A stretch of DNA of 61,583 nucleotides from an uncultured Collinsella sp. (GTDB lineage: Bacteria > Actinomycetota > Coriobacteriia > Coriobacteriales > Coriobacteriaceae). Below are positions 31,671 to 40,831 of the stretch, piece after piece. The stretch is taken from contig CAUFRO010000008.1 in the NCBI GenBank assembly GCA_959027945.1, positions 1-61,583 on the forward strand. Direction: 5' to 3'. The notes under the pieces are model-generated. The model made no database searches. It had not been told where the DNA came from and was given only the letters and a program-made list of their open reading frames with translations. The stretch's first letter is position 1. Each line of letters begins with the position of its first letter. The position numbers were made by a program, and so were the translations under genes.

Positions 31671-32672
31671 ATGGATACACTGCTTGAGGCCATTGACGTT
31701 TGCGATGTCGATGGCTTTTGCTTTGGCAACTATACGGACGAGGAGGCCGGCACCGGTTGCACCGTAATTGTGGCAACCGAAGGCGCAACGGGCGGCGTTG
31801 ACGTTCGCGGCGGCGCCCCGGCATCGCGCGAGACCGATTTGCTGCGTCCCGAGAACACCGTGGACAAGGTCCACGCCGTCTGCCTTTCGGGTGGATCGGC
31901 CTTTGGTCTGGAGGCCGCAAGCGGCGTCGCCCGCGAGCTCGAGAGCCGCGGCATCGGCCTTCCCGTCGGCCCCACGCAGGTGCCCATCGTGTGCTCTAGC
32001 TGCATCTTCGACCTCGCCTTTGGCGACCCCACCGTACGCCCCGACATTGAGGCTGGCATCTCCGCCGTGCGCGAGGCGCTCGACAACACCCCCACCACGC
32101 TCGAGCAGGGCAATGTGGGCGCCGGCACCGGCGCCACCGTGGGCAAGCTCATGGGTCCCGCCACCTGCATGAAGGCCGGCCTTGGAGCCGCCGCCGTGGC
32201 ACTCGGCCCTGTTAAGGTGGGCGCCGTGGTCTCGGTCAACGCCTGTGGCAATGTCGTCGACCCCTTCACCGGTGAATGGATCGCTGGCATGCGCGCTGCA
32301 GCAGATAGCGACCAGATCGTCGACATGGAGCTCGCAGCCTTTGCCGCCGCCGGATCTATGCAGATGCCGCTCGACCGCACCAACACCACCATCAGCTGCA
32401 TCGTCACCAACGTGAAGCTCACTAAGGCGCAGGCCACCAAGGTCTCCCAGATGGCAGCAGACGCCTATGCGCACGCCATCCGCCCCACGCACACCACCAA
32501 CGACGGCGACACCATCTACACCCTCGCCAGCGGCAAACTAGACGCTCAGACAAGCGCCGCCGTTCCCTTGGACCTGTTGGGCATGCTCGCCGTAAGGGCT
32601 TTGCAAACCGCCATCGTAAACGGAGCCAAAACCGCCAAAACCTCCCACGGCATCCCCGGCGCCGCAAAGTAA
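31671..32672 (+). CDS. P1-family (DmpA-like) aminopeptidase
   Basis: Protein of 333 aa of the self-processing P1 peptidase family (L-aminopeptidase/D-esterase DmpA, N-terminal nucleophile fold). The large chain shows GCTVIVATEGATGGVDVRGG, LSGGSAFGLEAASG and GNVGAGTGATVGK. Self-cleavage is expected before Thr239 in RTNTTISCIVTN, which becomes the nucleophile. TAGGAGT lies 6 nt upstream of the ATG. No signal peptide is seen, so it acts inside the cell on small peptides or beta-aminopeptides. Confidence 0.88.
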   Translation: MDTLLEAIDVCDVDGFCFGNYTDEEAGTGCTVIVATEGATGGVDVRGGAPASRETDLLRPENTVDKVHAVCLSGGSAFGLEAASGVARELESRGIGLPVGPTQVPIVCSSCIFDLAFGDPTVRPDIEAGISAVREALDNTPTTLEQGNVGAGTGATVGKLMGPATCMKAGLGAAAVALGPVKVGAVVSVNACGNVVDPFTGEWIAGMRAAADSDQIVDMELAAFAAAGSMQMPLDRTNTTISCIVTNVKLTKAQATKVSQMAADAYAHAIRPTHTTNDGDTIYTLASGKLDAQTSAAVPLDLLGMLAVRALQTAIVNGAKTAKTSHGIPGAAK

Positions 32673-32684
32673 CCTAACCTGACC

Positions 32685-32809
32685 GGTTGCCCGGTGGGGC
32701 TTGGTTATGTTTGCTGCTCTACAGTCCTGGCTCGCACGAAGAGCACATTAAGTGCTCTTCGGCTCGTGCGGAACTCGCGACAAACATAACCAAGCTCCAC
32801 CGGGCAACC
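32685..32809. repeat. long nested inverted repeat
   Basis: 29-bp arms (32685-32713 and 32781-32809) with one mismatch. The loop holds a second palindrome, GCACGAAGAGCAC with GTGCTCTTCGGCTCGTGC. It lies between the convergent peptidase and glycosyltransferase genes and may end both transcripts. Confidence 0.75.
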
Positions 32810-32849
32810 TACTCAACAAGATCCCCTTCAGCCCAGGCCCCTGTGTACC

Positions 32850-32887
32850 GCGCGTCGAAGATCTTCAAATTCAGCTTGCTGACATAA
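32850..32887 (+). pseudogene. 3'-end remnant of a glycosyltransferase-like gene
   Basis: Read on the plus strand, YRASKIFKFSLLT ends at a stop. The glycosyltransferase at 33035-34066 ends LASKIFKFN. The shared DNA core AAGATCTTCAAATTCA is in inverted orientation. It is probably a leftover of a second, convergent GT gene or of a local inverted duplication. Confidence 0.35.
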
Positions 32888-32906
32888 AGCGGGACATAGC
32901 AGAGGG

Positions 32907-33009
32907 CCCCTGGTCCTTAACTTGATACGAGTTCCGCACGCAAAGGAGGCGCCAGTGGCGCCTCCGTCTTGCGCAGGACTGTTCGAAGTAGCAAGTTAAG
33001 GACCAGGGG
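32907..33009. repeat. second long nested inverted repeat
   Basis: Perfect 18-bp arms CCCCTGGTCCTTAACTTG (32907-32924) and its complement (32992-33009). The loop has the perfect hairpin GGAGGCGCC-AGT-GGCGCCTCC (32945-32965). It is also in the convergent gap. Confidence 0.75.
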
Positions 33010-33034
33010 TCCCCGTTACCCGAGTGTTTCTGTG

Positions 33035-34066
33035 CTAGTTGAATTTGAAGATCTTTGAGGCAAGATGGTATAGGCCGAGTGTGGTTTTGTCTCCGGCTCG
33101 TCCATGCAGGTTGGTAAAGAATCCGACCACGCCGTAGCGAGCGCGACGATACATGCGCTCGTCGTACTCCTTCAGGTCCTTCCACAGCGTCTTCAGGCGC
33201 TCATCGGCACAATCTTCCTCGGAAAGCTTGGTGAGCACCGAGCAAATCGCCATCATCATGGTGAAGTAGCCCATCATGTACGAACGCAGACGCGAGGACT
33301 CAACGTCCTGGTACAGGTGGAACGATTCCATCATGATGCGCGTTACGCGGAACTGCTGACCCAGGCGCTTGACCATTGTGGCCTCATTGACGCTCTGGCC
33401 CTCGCGACCGATAAAGTAGCGATAGAGGTCGATGTCGGCGTAGTACATGGTCTTGCAGCGCGGCAGCGGCACGTAAGCGTAGATATTATCCACGTAGAAC
33501 GTGTGTGCCGGCATAGGCAGATTGGACTCGCGCAGTACATCGGTGCGATAGCACAGGCTGTGCATGAGCAGATTTTGATCGGGACGGAAGTGTCCGATCT
33601 GGTCCCAAGAGAAAATCTTTTTGCGCGGCAGGGCAAACTTGTAGCCAATAGCGGTATGCGTGCCCTCGTAAACCTTCTCGTACACGTAGTTCGAGATAAA
33701 CAGGTCGACGCGCTGGTCGCGCTCCTCAAAGCCACGCAGAATCGACAGCATGGTCGAAAGCGCCGCACCGTCGAGCCAGTCGTCCGAGTCGACAACCTTG
33801 TAGTAGGTGCCCTGCGCCTCACGCAGACCCGAAAGGACGGCAATACCGTGGCCGCCATTCTCCTGGTGCACCGCGCGGATGATTCCAGGATAACGGGCCT
33901 CCCACTCGTCGGCCTTGGCGGCCGTCTCGTCCTTGGAGCCATCGTCCACCACGATAATCTCGATATCGGTGGCGTAATTGCTCCCCTCCAAGATGGAGGT
34001 GATGCAATGGTCCATGTCCTTGGCGGCGTTATACGAGGGAATACCGAATGTTATGACTTTATGCAT
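33035..34066 (-). CDS. GT2 family glycosyltransferase
   Basis: Glycosyltransferase of 343 aa with a GT-A fold. It has FGIPSYNAAKDMDHCI at the N-terminus, IIVVDDGSKDET, the NGGHGIAVLSGL nucleotide-sugar region and the metal-binding VDSDDWLD. There is no clear membrane segment, so it is cytosolic or peripheral. Its start overlaps the mutase gene stop by 8 bp, so the two are coupled. UDP-galactofuranose supplied by that mutase may be its donor, for a cell-surface glycan; this is inferred from context. Confidence 0.88.
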   Translation of the reverse strand: MHKVITFGIPSYNAAKDMDHCITSILEGSNYATDIEIIVVDDGSKDETAAKADEWEARYPGIIRAVHQENGGHGIAVLSGLREAQGTYYKVVDSDDWLDGAALSTMLSILRGFEERDQRVDLFISNYVYEKVYEGTHTAIGYKFALPRKKIFSWDQIGHFRPDQNLLMHSLCYRTDVLRESNLPMPAHTFYVDNIYAYVPLPRCKTMYYADIDLYRYFIGREGQSVNEATMVKRLGQQFRVTRIMMESFHLYQDVESSRLRSYMMGYFTMMMAICSVLTKLSEEDCADERLKTLWKDLKEYDERMYRRARYGVVGFFTNLHGRAGDKTTLGLYHLASKIFKFN

Positions 34067-35261
34067 GGCAGGCGATAATCTCATCCGAAAGATCGAGGGC
34101 GGAATTGGTCACGGCGTCCATATCGTAGTAACGATACTCGGCCAGACGACCCACCGGGTGGAAGTTCGTCAGGTTCTGGACGCGCTCAAGATAGCGCTCG
34201 TAGAGCTCACGGTTCTCGGGCTCAAGAATGGCGTAGTACGGCGTCTCACCCGAGCCGGGTGTATAGGCTTTGGAGTACTCCTTCATGATGGTGGTCTTGC
34301 CGGGCAAAACCTGACCGGTCATGTTCTTGAACTCGGTGATGCGCGTGTAGTCCTCGCTCGTGGTGTAGTTAACGGTGCCCACAGGCTGGAACTGATCCAT
34401 ATCGAGCGTCTCGAACTTCATATCGAGCGTGCGGTACGGCAGCGCGCCCAGGTCGAGATTGAACAGCTCGTCGAGCGGACCGGTGTAGACGATCTCGCCA
34501 CCATAGACCTTACCGTCGATCTTGACGGTAGTCTCGTCGATCTCAAAGAGGTCACGGGCGTCTACGTCACAGAATACGTCAATCAGGTCGTGATCGAGCA
34601 TATGTTCGAACAGCGCGGTATAGCCGTCCTGCGGCATGCCCTGGAAAGGAGCCTGCGGGAAGTAGCGATCGTCATCGCCCACAAAGACGGGAACGCGGCC
34701 GGTGATCGAGGGGTCGATCTGATCGGGCGTCTGGCCCCACTGCTTCATGGTGTAATGCAAAAAGACGTTCTCATAGACATAATCGGCGACCTCGGCAAGA
34801 TCCGGGTCGTTCTTCTTGCGCAGCTCCATAATGGGCACCTTGACGTCCTTGCCAAAGGTCTCCACGAGCTTTTGGTACAGTTCCTCGCCGCGCTCATCGC
34901 CAAAGGCAAGCTTAAGGCTCGCATGGTTAAAGGGCACGGGCATAAGGGTACCGTTGATGTTGGCGAGCACCTTGTGCTGGTAGTCCGTCCACTTGGTGAA
35001 GCGCGACAGGAAGTTATGCACGCGCTCGTTAAAGGTATGATAGATATGAGGACCATACTCGTGGACCAGGATTCCCGCCTCGTCAGTGCAGTCGAAGGCA
35101 TTGCCCGCAATGTGGCTACGGCGCTCCAAAACGGCAACACGATAGCCGATAGTTTCGGCAAGACGGCGGGCGCAAACGGCACCGGCATAACCGGCGCCGA
35201 CAACAATCATGTCGTACGCACCGGCATTAAAGCCTTCAGGCAGGCCTGAGGTAATCTGCAT
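34059..35261 (-). CDS. glf: UDP-galactopyranose mutase
   Basis: FAD enzyme of 400 aa that interconverts UDP-galactopyranose and UDP-galactofuranose for surface glycans. The N-terminal Rossmann motif DMIVVGAGYAGAVCARRLAE binds FAD, followed by RRSHIAGNAFD and EYGPHIYHTFN. Characteristic later motifs are HYTMKQWG and VNYTTSEDYTRITEFKNMTG. The start at 35261 has AAGGAGT 5 nt upstream. It is followed by an overlapping glycosyltransferase gene. Divergent from pta. Confidence 0.96.
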   Translation of the reverse strand: MQITSGLPEGFNAGAYDMIVVGAGYAGAVCARRLAETIGYRVAVLERRSHIAGNAFDCTDEAGILVHEYGPHIYHTFNERVHNFLSRFTKWTDYQHKVLANINGTLMPVPFNHASLKLAFGDERGEELYQKLVETFGKDVKVPIMELRKKNDPDLAEVADYVYENVFLHYTMKQWGQTPDQIDPSITGRVPVFVGDDDRYFPQAPFQGMPQDGYTALFEHMLDHDLIDVFCDVDARDLFEIDETTVKIDGKVYGGEIVYTGPLDELFNLDLGALPYRTLDMKFETLDMDQFQPVGTVNYTTSEDYTRITEFKNMTGQVLPGKTTIMKEYSKAYTPGSGETPYYAILEPENRELYERYLERVQNLTNFHPVGRLAEYRYYDMDAVTNSALDLSDEIIACHA

Positions 35262-35417
35262 CGATACTCCTTGTCAAAAGCCACGTGCTCGTTAGCTGGG
35301 CTTTTCTCGAACATTCTTCGAGACATATTTATCAGAGCGATTATAGCGCTAATGCGTCCTATAATGAGCTTGCCACACAAGGAAAGCTCAAGCACCGCGG
35401 CGTACATTATTGAAAGG

Positions 35418-35440
35418 TAAACCCGCTAGCAGCGGGTTTA
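35418..35440. terminator. hairpin in the glf/pta gap
   Basis: Perfect 10-bp stem TAAACCCGCT-AGC-AGCGGGTTTA followed by TT. It lies 50 bp before pta and may be a leader attenuator or an end of an upstream RNA. Confidence 0.45.
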
Positions 35441-35492
35441 TTCGTGAACAGCCGGGCGCCTGGAGCTTAGCGAAACGCTTGTAAGGAGTAAC

Positions 35493-36473
35493 ATGAGCGA
35501 TTTCCTAAACCGTATGAAGTCTGCCGCTAAGGCCGACCTTAAGACGATCGTCCTGCCCGAGGGCGAGGATCCGCGTACCATCGTCGCGGCAAACAAAATC
35601 ATCGAGGAAGGCCTGGCAAAGCTCGTCATCCTGGGCAACCCCGACGAGATCGACGTTCCCGGCGCCACCGTCATCGACCCGCGCAATGCCGAAAAGCACG
35701 AGGAGTACGCGCAGAAGTTTGCCGAGCTCCGCGCCAAGAAGGGTGTCACCATCGAGCAGGCTCGCGCCCAGGTGATGGACGCCACCTACTTTGGCACCAT
35801 GATGGTCAAGATGGGCGACGCCGACGGCCTGGTCTCCGGCGCCTGCCACTCCACCGCCGACACTCTGCGCCCCGCGCTGCAGATCCTCAAGACCGCCCCG
35901 GGCACCAAGCTGGTCTCGGCCTTCTTCGTGATGTGCACCGATACCCCGCAGTTCGGCACCGACGGCACGCTGATCTTCGCCGACTGCGGCCTCAACATCA
36001 ACCCGTCCTCCGACGAGCTCTCCGAGATCGCCATCGCCTCCGCTCACTCCTGGTCCACCTTTATGGGCAGCGTCGAGCCGCACGTGGCCATGCTCTCCTA
36101 CTCCACCATGGGCTCCGCCGGCGGCGAGGTCGCCAAGAAGGTCCAGGAGGCCGTTAAGTTCTGCAAGGAGAAGGCTCCCGAGCTCGCCATCGATGGCGAC
36201 CTGCAGCTCGACGCCGCTATCGTTCCCACCGTCGCCCAGCTCAAGGCCCCCGGCTCCTCCGTTGCCGGCAAGGCCAACGTGCTTGTGTTCCCCGATCTCG
36301 AGGCCGGCAACATCGGCTACAAGCTGGTCCAGCGCTTCGCCGGCGCCGACGCTTACGGCCCCATCCTGCAGGGCATCGCCAAGCCGGTCAACGACCTTTC
36401 GCGCGGCTGCTCTGCCGACGACATCGTGGGTGTCGTAGCCATCACCGCCGTCCAGGCTCAGATGGCTGAGTAG
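35493..36473 (+). CDS. pta: phosphate acetyltransferase
   Basis: Cytosolic enzyme of 326 aa that converts acetyl-CoA and phosphate to acetyl phosphate, feeding acetate kinase for ATP. It is the short, single-domain Pta. Motifs are KTIVLPEGEDPRTIVAANKI at the N-terminus, VSGACHSTADTLRPALQI, FADCGLNINPSSDEL, MLSYSTMGSAGG and VFPDLEAGNIGYKLVQRF. AAGGAGT precedes the ATG. It is convergent with two acetate kinase genes rather than in one operon with them. Confidence 0.96.
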   Translation: MSDFLNRMKSAAKADLKTIVLPEGEDPRTIVAANKIIEEGLAKLVILGNPDEIDVPGATVIDPRNAEKHEEYAQKFAELRAKKGVTIEQARAQVMDATYFGTMMVKMGDADGLVSGACHSTADTLRPALQILKTAPGTKLVSAFFVMCTDTPQFGTDGTLIFADCGLNINPSSDELSEIAIASAHSWSTFMGSVEPHVAMLSYSTMGSAGGEVAKKVQEAVKFCKEKAPELAIDGDLQLDAAIVPTVAQLKAPGSSVAGKANVLVFPDLEAGNIGYKLVQRFAGADAYGPILQGIAKPVNDLSRGCSADDIVGVVAITAVQAQMAE

Positions 36474-36488
36474 CGGACGTACTCGCCC

Positions 36489-36619
36489 GAAGGCCGCACA
36501 GGTTAACCCCTGAAAACGTCCTCGACCAATGAAACGCCCCCGTTCTGCTCCTTCGGAGCTACGAACGGGGGCGTTTCTGGTCTGCGGAATGTTTCCAGGG
36601 GTTAACCTGTGCGGCCTTC
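36489..36619. repeat. long triple-nested inverted repeat
   Basis: Perfect 24-bp outer arms (36489-36512 and 36596-36619). Inside is a perfect 15-bp stem GAAACGCCCCCGTTC / GAACGGGGGCGTTTC (36531-36545 and 36563-36577), and an apical GCTCC-TTC-GGAGC. It lies right after pta and probably terminates it. No gene is supported in the remainder of the 36474-36909 gap. Confidence 0.8.
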
Positions 36620-36854
36620 TACTATCACGTGGCATTCAGGGAATCTGGGGTGGACGGCGGCTTGGCTACGAGCTGGGGCTGAGAATTTGGATGGATGGGC
36701 GACGTTGCTGAGAGCGTATGCGTTGCAGGTAATGACCACTTTGGAGCCATAAGATAGACTGCGTTCCGATTTCTGGCCTTCCGGAAAATGTGTCCCGGTT
36801 TGGAGGCTGATTGTGGGATGGAGTTTCCGCCCCGCTCGTCTCGTCCATCAAATA

Positions 36855-36889
36855 AGGCCTCCGGAGCTCGTTGCTCTGGAGGCCTTTCT
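36855..36889 (-). terminator. terminator of acetate kinase copy 1
   Basis: Stem AAGGCCTCCGGAGC / GCTCTGGAGGCCTT with a 5-nt loop, just past the gene on the minus strand and followed by ATTTG. Confidence 0.7.
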
Positions 36890-36909
36890 CTCAATTGCAG
36901 ACGAATGCG

Positions 36910-38088
36910 CTAGTTGCTACCGGTCAGACGCTCGACGTCGTGGGCGATCATGTATTCCTCGTCGGTGGGGATGACCATGACCGTGACGGCGGAGCCGGCA
37001 GCGCTGATGACCTGCGGGCCGTTGCCCACGGCCTCGCGGTTCTTATTGTTGTCGATGCGCACGCCCAGCCACTCAAAGCAGTCGCAGAAAGCCTTGCGGA
37101 TCGACCAGTCGTTCTCGCCGATGCCGGCAGTAAAGGTAATGGTGTCCACGCCCGCCATGGAGGCAATCATGGAACCGGCCTGCTGCATGGCCTTGTAGGC
37201 GAACATGTCGAAGGCGAGCAGGCAGCGCTCGTCACCCTCGGAGGCGCGCGTGCGGATGTCGCGGGCGTCGTTGGAGATACCCGAGATGGCAAGCAGACCG
37301 GACTGCTTGTTCATCATGTCGTCGACTTCCTGGTAGCTGTAGCCGCCCTCGCGCTGCAGGTAGCACACGGTGGCCGGGTCGATGGAACCGCAACGGGTGC
37401 CCATCATCAGGCCGTCGAGCGGCGTGAGGCCCATCGTGGTATCGCGGCACACGCCGTCCTCAATAGCGGCGAGCGAGGCGCCGTTGCCCAGGTGGCACGA
37501 AAGCAGACGGTGGCAGCGCGTGCCCAGGATCTCCTTGGCCATCATCCACTCGTAACGGTGGCTCGTGCCGTGGGCGCCGTACTTGCGCACGTGATACTTG
37601 TCGCACACGTCCTTGGGCAGCGCGTAGGTGTAGGCGACCTCGGGCATGGTCATGTGGAACGAGGTGTCGAAGACGGCCACGTTGGGCAGCTCCGGATACT
37701 TCTCGCGGCAATATTCGATTGCCGCGGCCTCGCCGTAGTTGTGCAGCGGGGCGAGCGGGGCCACCTCAAGGATCTTAGCCATGACCTCGTCATCAACGAC
37801 TGCGGAATCATCGAAGTGCCAGCCGCCCTGAACGATACGGTGGCCGATGCCATCGATCGTAAAGTCGGTCTTCTCGAGCTCCTCGAGCACGCGAGCGATA
37901 GCAGAGCGATGATCGGGGAAGGGAACCTCCTCGGTCTGCTTGGCGCCACCGTTCTCGGAATGACCAAAGATACCCATGTCCGAGCCGATACGCTCGCAGT
38001 TGCCCTTGGCGAAAACCTCGCGGGTATCGGTATCCAGAAGCTGATATTTAAGACTTGAGCTGCCGGCGTTGACAACAAGTACGTTCAT
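36910..38088 (-). CDS. ackA: acetate kinase, copy 1
   Basis: Cytosolic enzyme of 392 aa that makes ATP and acetate from acetyl phosphate and ADP. Family signatures are NVLVVNAGSSSLKYQLLDT at the N-terminus, GHRIVQGG, FDTSFH, RKYGAHGTSHRY, CHLGNGASLAAI and FTAGIGEND. The start has AAAGGAG 4 nt upstream. A second, clearly diverged acetate kinase gene lies upstream in the same direction, so this is an old tandem duplication. Each gene has its own terminator. Confidence 0.96.
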   Translation of the reverse strand: MNVLVVNAGSSSLKYQLLDTDTREVFAKGNCERIGSDMGIFGHSENGGAKQTEEVPFPDHRSAIARVLEELEKTDFTIDGIGHRIVQGGWHFDDSAVVDDEVMAKILEVAPLAPLHNYGEAAAIEYCREKYPELPNVAVFDTSFHMTMPEVAYTYALPKDVCDKYHVRKYGAHGTSHRYEWMMAKEILGTRCHRLLSCHLGNGASLAAIEDGVCRDTTMGLTPLDGLMMGTRCGSIDPATVCYLQREGGYSYQEVDDMMNKQSGLLAISGISNDARDIRTRASEGDERCLLAFDMFAYKAMQQAGSMIASMAGVDTITFTAGIGENDWSIRKAFCDCFEWLGVRIDNNKNREAVGNGPQVISAAGSAVTVMVIPTDEEYMIAHDVERLTGSN

Positions 38089-38209
38089 GAGACTCCTTTG
38101 CAGTGCAATACGGTCGACGCAGACCTCTTAAGGCGACCGCATTTTAATAAGAAGTTATCACATCTTGATAAATAGCTATCAGACATATCGCCAAACGAGC
38201 GCAAAAGAG

Positions 38210-38244
38210 GGGCTGAACGGCACTTGGTCGTCCAGCCCCTCCCC
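38210..38244 (-). terminator. terminator of acetate kinase copy 2
   Basis: Stem GAGGGGCTG / CAGCCCCTC around a 17-nt loop. On the minus strand it is followed by TTTTG. Confidence 0.8.
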
Positions 38245-38252
38245 TCTTGCAA

Positions 38253-39431
38253 TTACTTACTGTTGACGATGCGCTCGACGTCGGAAGCGATCATGAACTC
38301 CTCATCCGTGGGGATGACGAAGATCTTGACCTTGGAATCCTTGGCGGACAGGCACCAAGCGCCGTCGCCGCGAAGGGCGTTGCGGGCATGGTCCATCTTG
38401 ACGCCCATAAAGGCCAGACGGTCGGCCACGCCAGCGCGAACGGCCGGAGCGTGCTCGCCGATGCCGGCGGTAAAGACCAGGGTGTCCATGCCGCACATGG
38501 AAGTGGCCATCTCGGCGGCCTTGGCGGCAATCTTGTAGACGAACATATCGAAGGCGAGCTGAGCCTCGGGGTCGCCGGCAGCGGCGAGCTCCTCAACGTT
38601 GCGGCAGTCGTTGGTCTTGCCGCCGGTCACAGCCAAAAGGCCGGACTTCTTGTTCATCATCTCGTCGACCTCGTCGAAGGTGTAGCCGCCTTCGCGCTGC
38701 AGGTAGCACACGGTAGCAGGGTCGATGGAGCCGCAGCGGGTGCCCATCATGACACCGTCGAGCGGCGTCAAGCCCATGGTGGTGTCCATGCACTTGCCGT
38801 CCTCGATGGCGCACAGGGAAGCGCCGGAGCCAATGTGGCACACGACGACCTTGCGGGCCTCGCCGTTGGTCATCTCGGCGACCTTCTTGGAGATGTAGCG
38901 ATAGCTGGTGCCGTGGGCGCCATACTTACGGATGTGCAGCTTATCGCAAACGTCCTTGGGAAGGGCGTAGGTCTTGGCGACCTCGGGCATGTTGAAGTGG
39001 AAAGCGGTGTCGTAGACCGTGACGTTGGGCAGATCGGGATACTGCTCGAGGCAGTACTCGATAACGTTGGCCTCGGGGTTGTTGTGCAGCGGCGCGAGCG
39101 GGGCGACCTCGCGAATCTTGGCGAGAACGTCCTCGTCGACGAGGGAGGAGTCGCCAAAGTACCAACCGCCCTGAACGATGCGATGGCCGATGCCCTCGAT
39201 CTTGACGCCGTTGGCCTCGAGGTCCTTCAGAACGACCTCAATGGCGACCTTATGGTCGGGGAACTCGATGTTCTCGGTCACCTTCTTGGAACCGTTGGCA
39301 GCATGGGTGAAGGTACCGCCGGTAAAGCAGACGCGCTCGCAGGAGCCCTTTGCGGACACCTTGTGGGACTTGGTATCGATGACCTGATACTTAAGGGTCG
39401 AAGATCCTGCGTTGACGACCAGAACGTTCAT
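38253..39431 (-). CDS. ackA: acetate kinase, copy 2
   Basis: Second acetate kinase of 392 aa. Motifs: NVLVVNAGSSTLKYQVIDTK, GHRIVQGGWYF, YDTAFHFN, RKYGAHGTSYRY, CHIGSGASLCAI, FTAGIGEHA. Compared with copy 1, CHLGNGASL is CHIGSGASL and TSHRY is TSYRY, so the phosphate-binding loop differs slightly. Both keep the catalytic RCGSIDPATV region. It may have a different substrate preference (for example propionyl or butyryl phosphate) or regulation; the sequence alone does not tell. GGGAG precedes the ATG. Confidence 0.94.
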   Translation of the reverse strand: MNVLVVNAGSSTLKYQVIDTKSHKVSAKGSCERVCFTGGTFTHAANGSKKVTENIEFPDHKVAIEVVLKDLEANGVKIEGIGHRIVQGGWYFGDSSLVDEDVLAKIREVAPLAPLHNNPEANVIEYCLEQYPDLPNVTVYDTAFHFNMPEVAKTYALPKDVCDKLHIRKYGAHGTSYRYISKKVAEMTNGEARKVVVCHIGSGASLCAIEDGKCMDTTMGLTPLDGVMMGTRCGSIDPATVCYLQREGGYTFDEVDEMMNKKSGLLAVTGGKTNDCRNVEELAAAGDPEAQLAFDMFVYKIAAKAAEMATSMCGMDTLVFTAGIGEHAPAVRAGVADRLAFMGVKMDHARNALRGDGAWCLSAKDSKVKIFVIPTDEEFMIASDVERIVNSK

Positions 39432-39484
39432 GTGTCTCCCTACTAACAGGCGGTGTGGCGCCGCCAGGTTACATACGCTTCAAT

Positions 39485-39518
39485 AATAAACCCAAACGCC
39501 CTCGCGCTCGGGTTTATT
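39485..39518 (-). terminator. terminator of the MFS gene
   Basis: Perfect 9-bp stem AATAAACCC / GGGTTTATT around a GC-rich 16-nt loop, T-rich on the minus strand. Confidence 0.6.
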
Positions 39519-39551
39519 GCGTTGATATATAAGTTATCGGTGCCCAAATAC

Positions 39552-40712
39552 TCACGGCCTTTGACTTGTAAGACGAAATAGCGCGGGGATATACACCAAA
39601 GAAGATATCCCGAGCGCTACAAGCAATATGACTCGAATACCCGCGATGCTGCTCAACGCAGCATTGAACAGATAGAAAAGGATGGCACCCACCGCCACCA
39701 TCTGGCTTTGGACCGAAATCAGTGAACAGCGCATCGAAGAATCGACAGCATTTTGAAAAATTGAGTATTTAATTGGAGCAAATAACGAGTAAGCAACCGT
39801 CTGCAGTACATAGAACACGGGCAGCAAATAGACCGGAGTAAAGGGAATCAAAAACAGAGCAGTCAGGAAAAGGCGCACGATGCCGCAAATACGCGCAAAA
39901 CGGCCCTTGTCGACATGAGCAATCACACTCGGCACAATAAGCCCCATGGAAGCCGAGGCAAGGAGCTGGACCGCAATGGTCACACCCGAAGCGACGGCAT
40001 TCATTCCGCGACCCGCAAGCAGCAGTGAGAAAAAGTCTTCCAGGGCGACAAAAGCAAATGCCTGAGAGCAGTCCATGATGAACGCTGAACGAAGAATGCC
40101 GTTACGCGCAATAGCGGCACCGATCATCTTCGGGCTAATTCCACGCTTAGGTGTCGCTGCAGTGTCCCCTCTTCGCATCTCAGGAATGCAGGCAACGACA
40201 ACCAACGTCAACACCATTGCGATGATATCTGCCGAAAGGCCAATGAGATATGCACCGACAGACGAAATGAAACCGCCCACGCAAGCGGAGATGGCATAAG
40301 AGGCATAGAAAACAAATCGCTCAACGACATTAAGTCTTACGAGCTGGTCCTGAGAGACGCTGTCAATGTAGATCGCTTCTATGGATCCGCTCACACATGC
40401 AACTGCAAATCCTTTGAGAGCAAACGCGCCGATTAAAAGCAGAGGAGAACGGGCGAAAAGTAGGGCGGCGTAGTATCCAAGCATTCCCACGACGCCAACG
40501 AGACCGCTTGTCTTTCGTCCAAACCTGTCAGCAATATAACCAGTAGGAACCTCAAGAATGAACTTACTCACTTGGTATGCAATCATCATGCTAGAAATCG
40601 CTACCATCGAGAATCCGACGAATTCAAGGTAAACCGTCAGAAAATACAAAATGGTGCTGAAGTTCGACAGAAAAACGAACGTCATATAAAGCAAAACCGT
40701 ACGGTTTTTCAT
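39552..40712 (-). CDS. major facilitator superfamily permease
   Basis: Membrane protein of 386 aa with about 12 hydrophobic segments. The loop between segments 2 and 3 has the MFS motif A variant GYIADRFGRKTSGLVGVVGM, preceded by VSKFILEVPT as in drug/sugar exporters of the DHA type. The ATG at 40712 was chosen because GGAGGG lies upstream. It has lower GC and more A-rich codons than its neighbours, which may suggest acquisition. It is next to a LysR gene on the same strand that may control it. Substrate unknown. Confidence 0.85.
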   Translation of the reverse strand: MKNRTVLLYMTFVFLSNFSTILYFLTVYLEFVGFSMVAISSMMIAYQVSKFILEVPTGYIADRFGRKTSGLVGVVGMLGYYAALLFARSPLLLIGAFALKGFAVACVSGSIEAIYIDSVSQDQLVRLNVVERFVFYASYAISACVGGFISSVGAYLIGLSADIIAMVLTLVVVACIPEMRRGDTAATPKRGISPKMIGAAIARNGILRSAFIMDCSQAFAFVALEDFFSLLLAGRGMNAVASGVTIAVQLLASASMGLIVPSVIAHVDKGRFARICGIVRLFLTALFLIPFTPVYLLPVFYVLQTVAYSLFAPIKYSIFQNAVDSSMRCSLISVQSQMVAVGAILFYLFNAALSSIAGIRVILLVALGISSLVYIPALFRLTSQRP

Positions 40713-40831
40713 GCTCCGCCCTCCAAGAGCCAATAGCCCAAACCGAAATCTTGGAAAAGCATGAGGGCAAAGCCGTCAGTCATGTGTTACAAGGCGTCAA
40801 CATTCACTTGACGCCACGAGGCCAAATGGCC

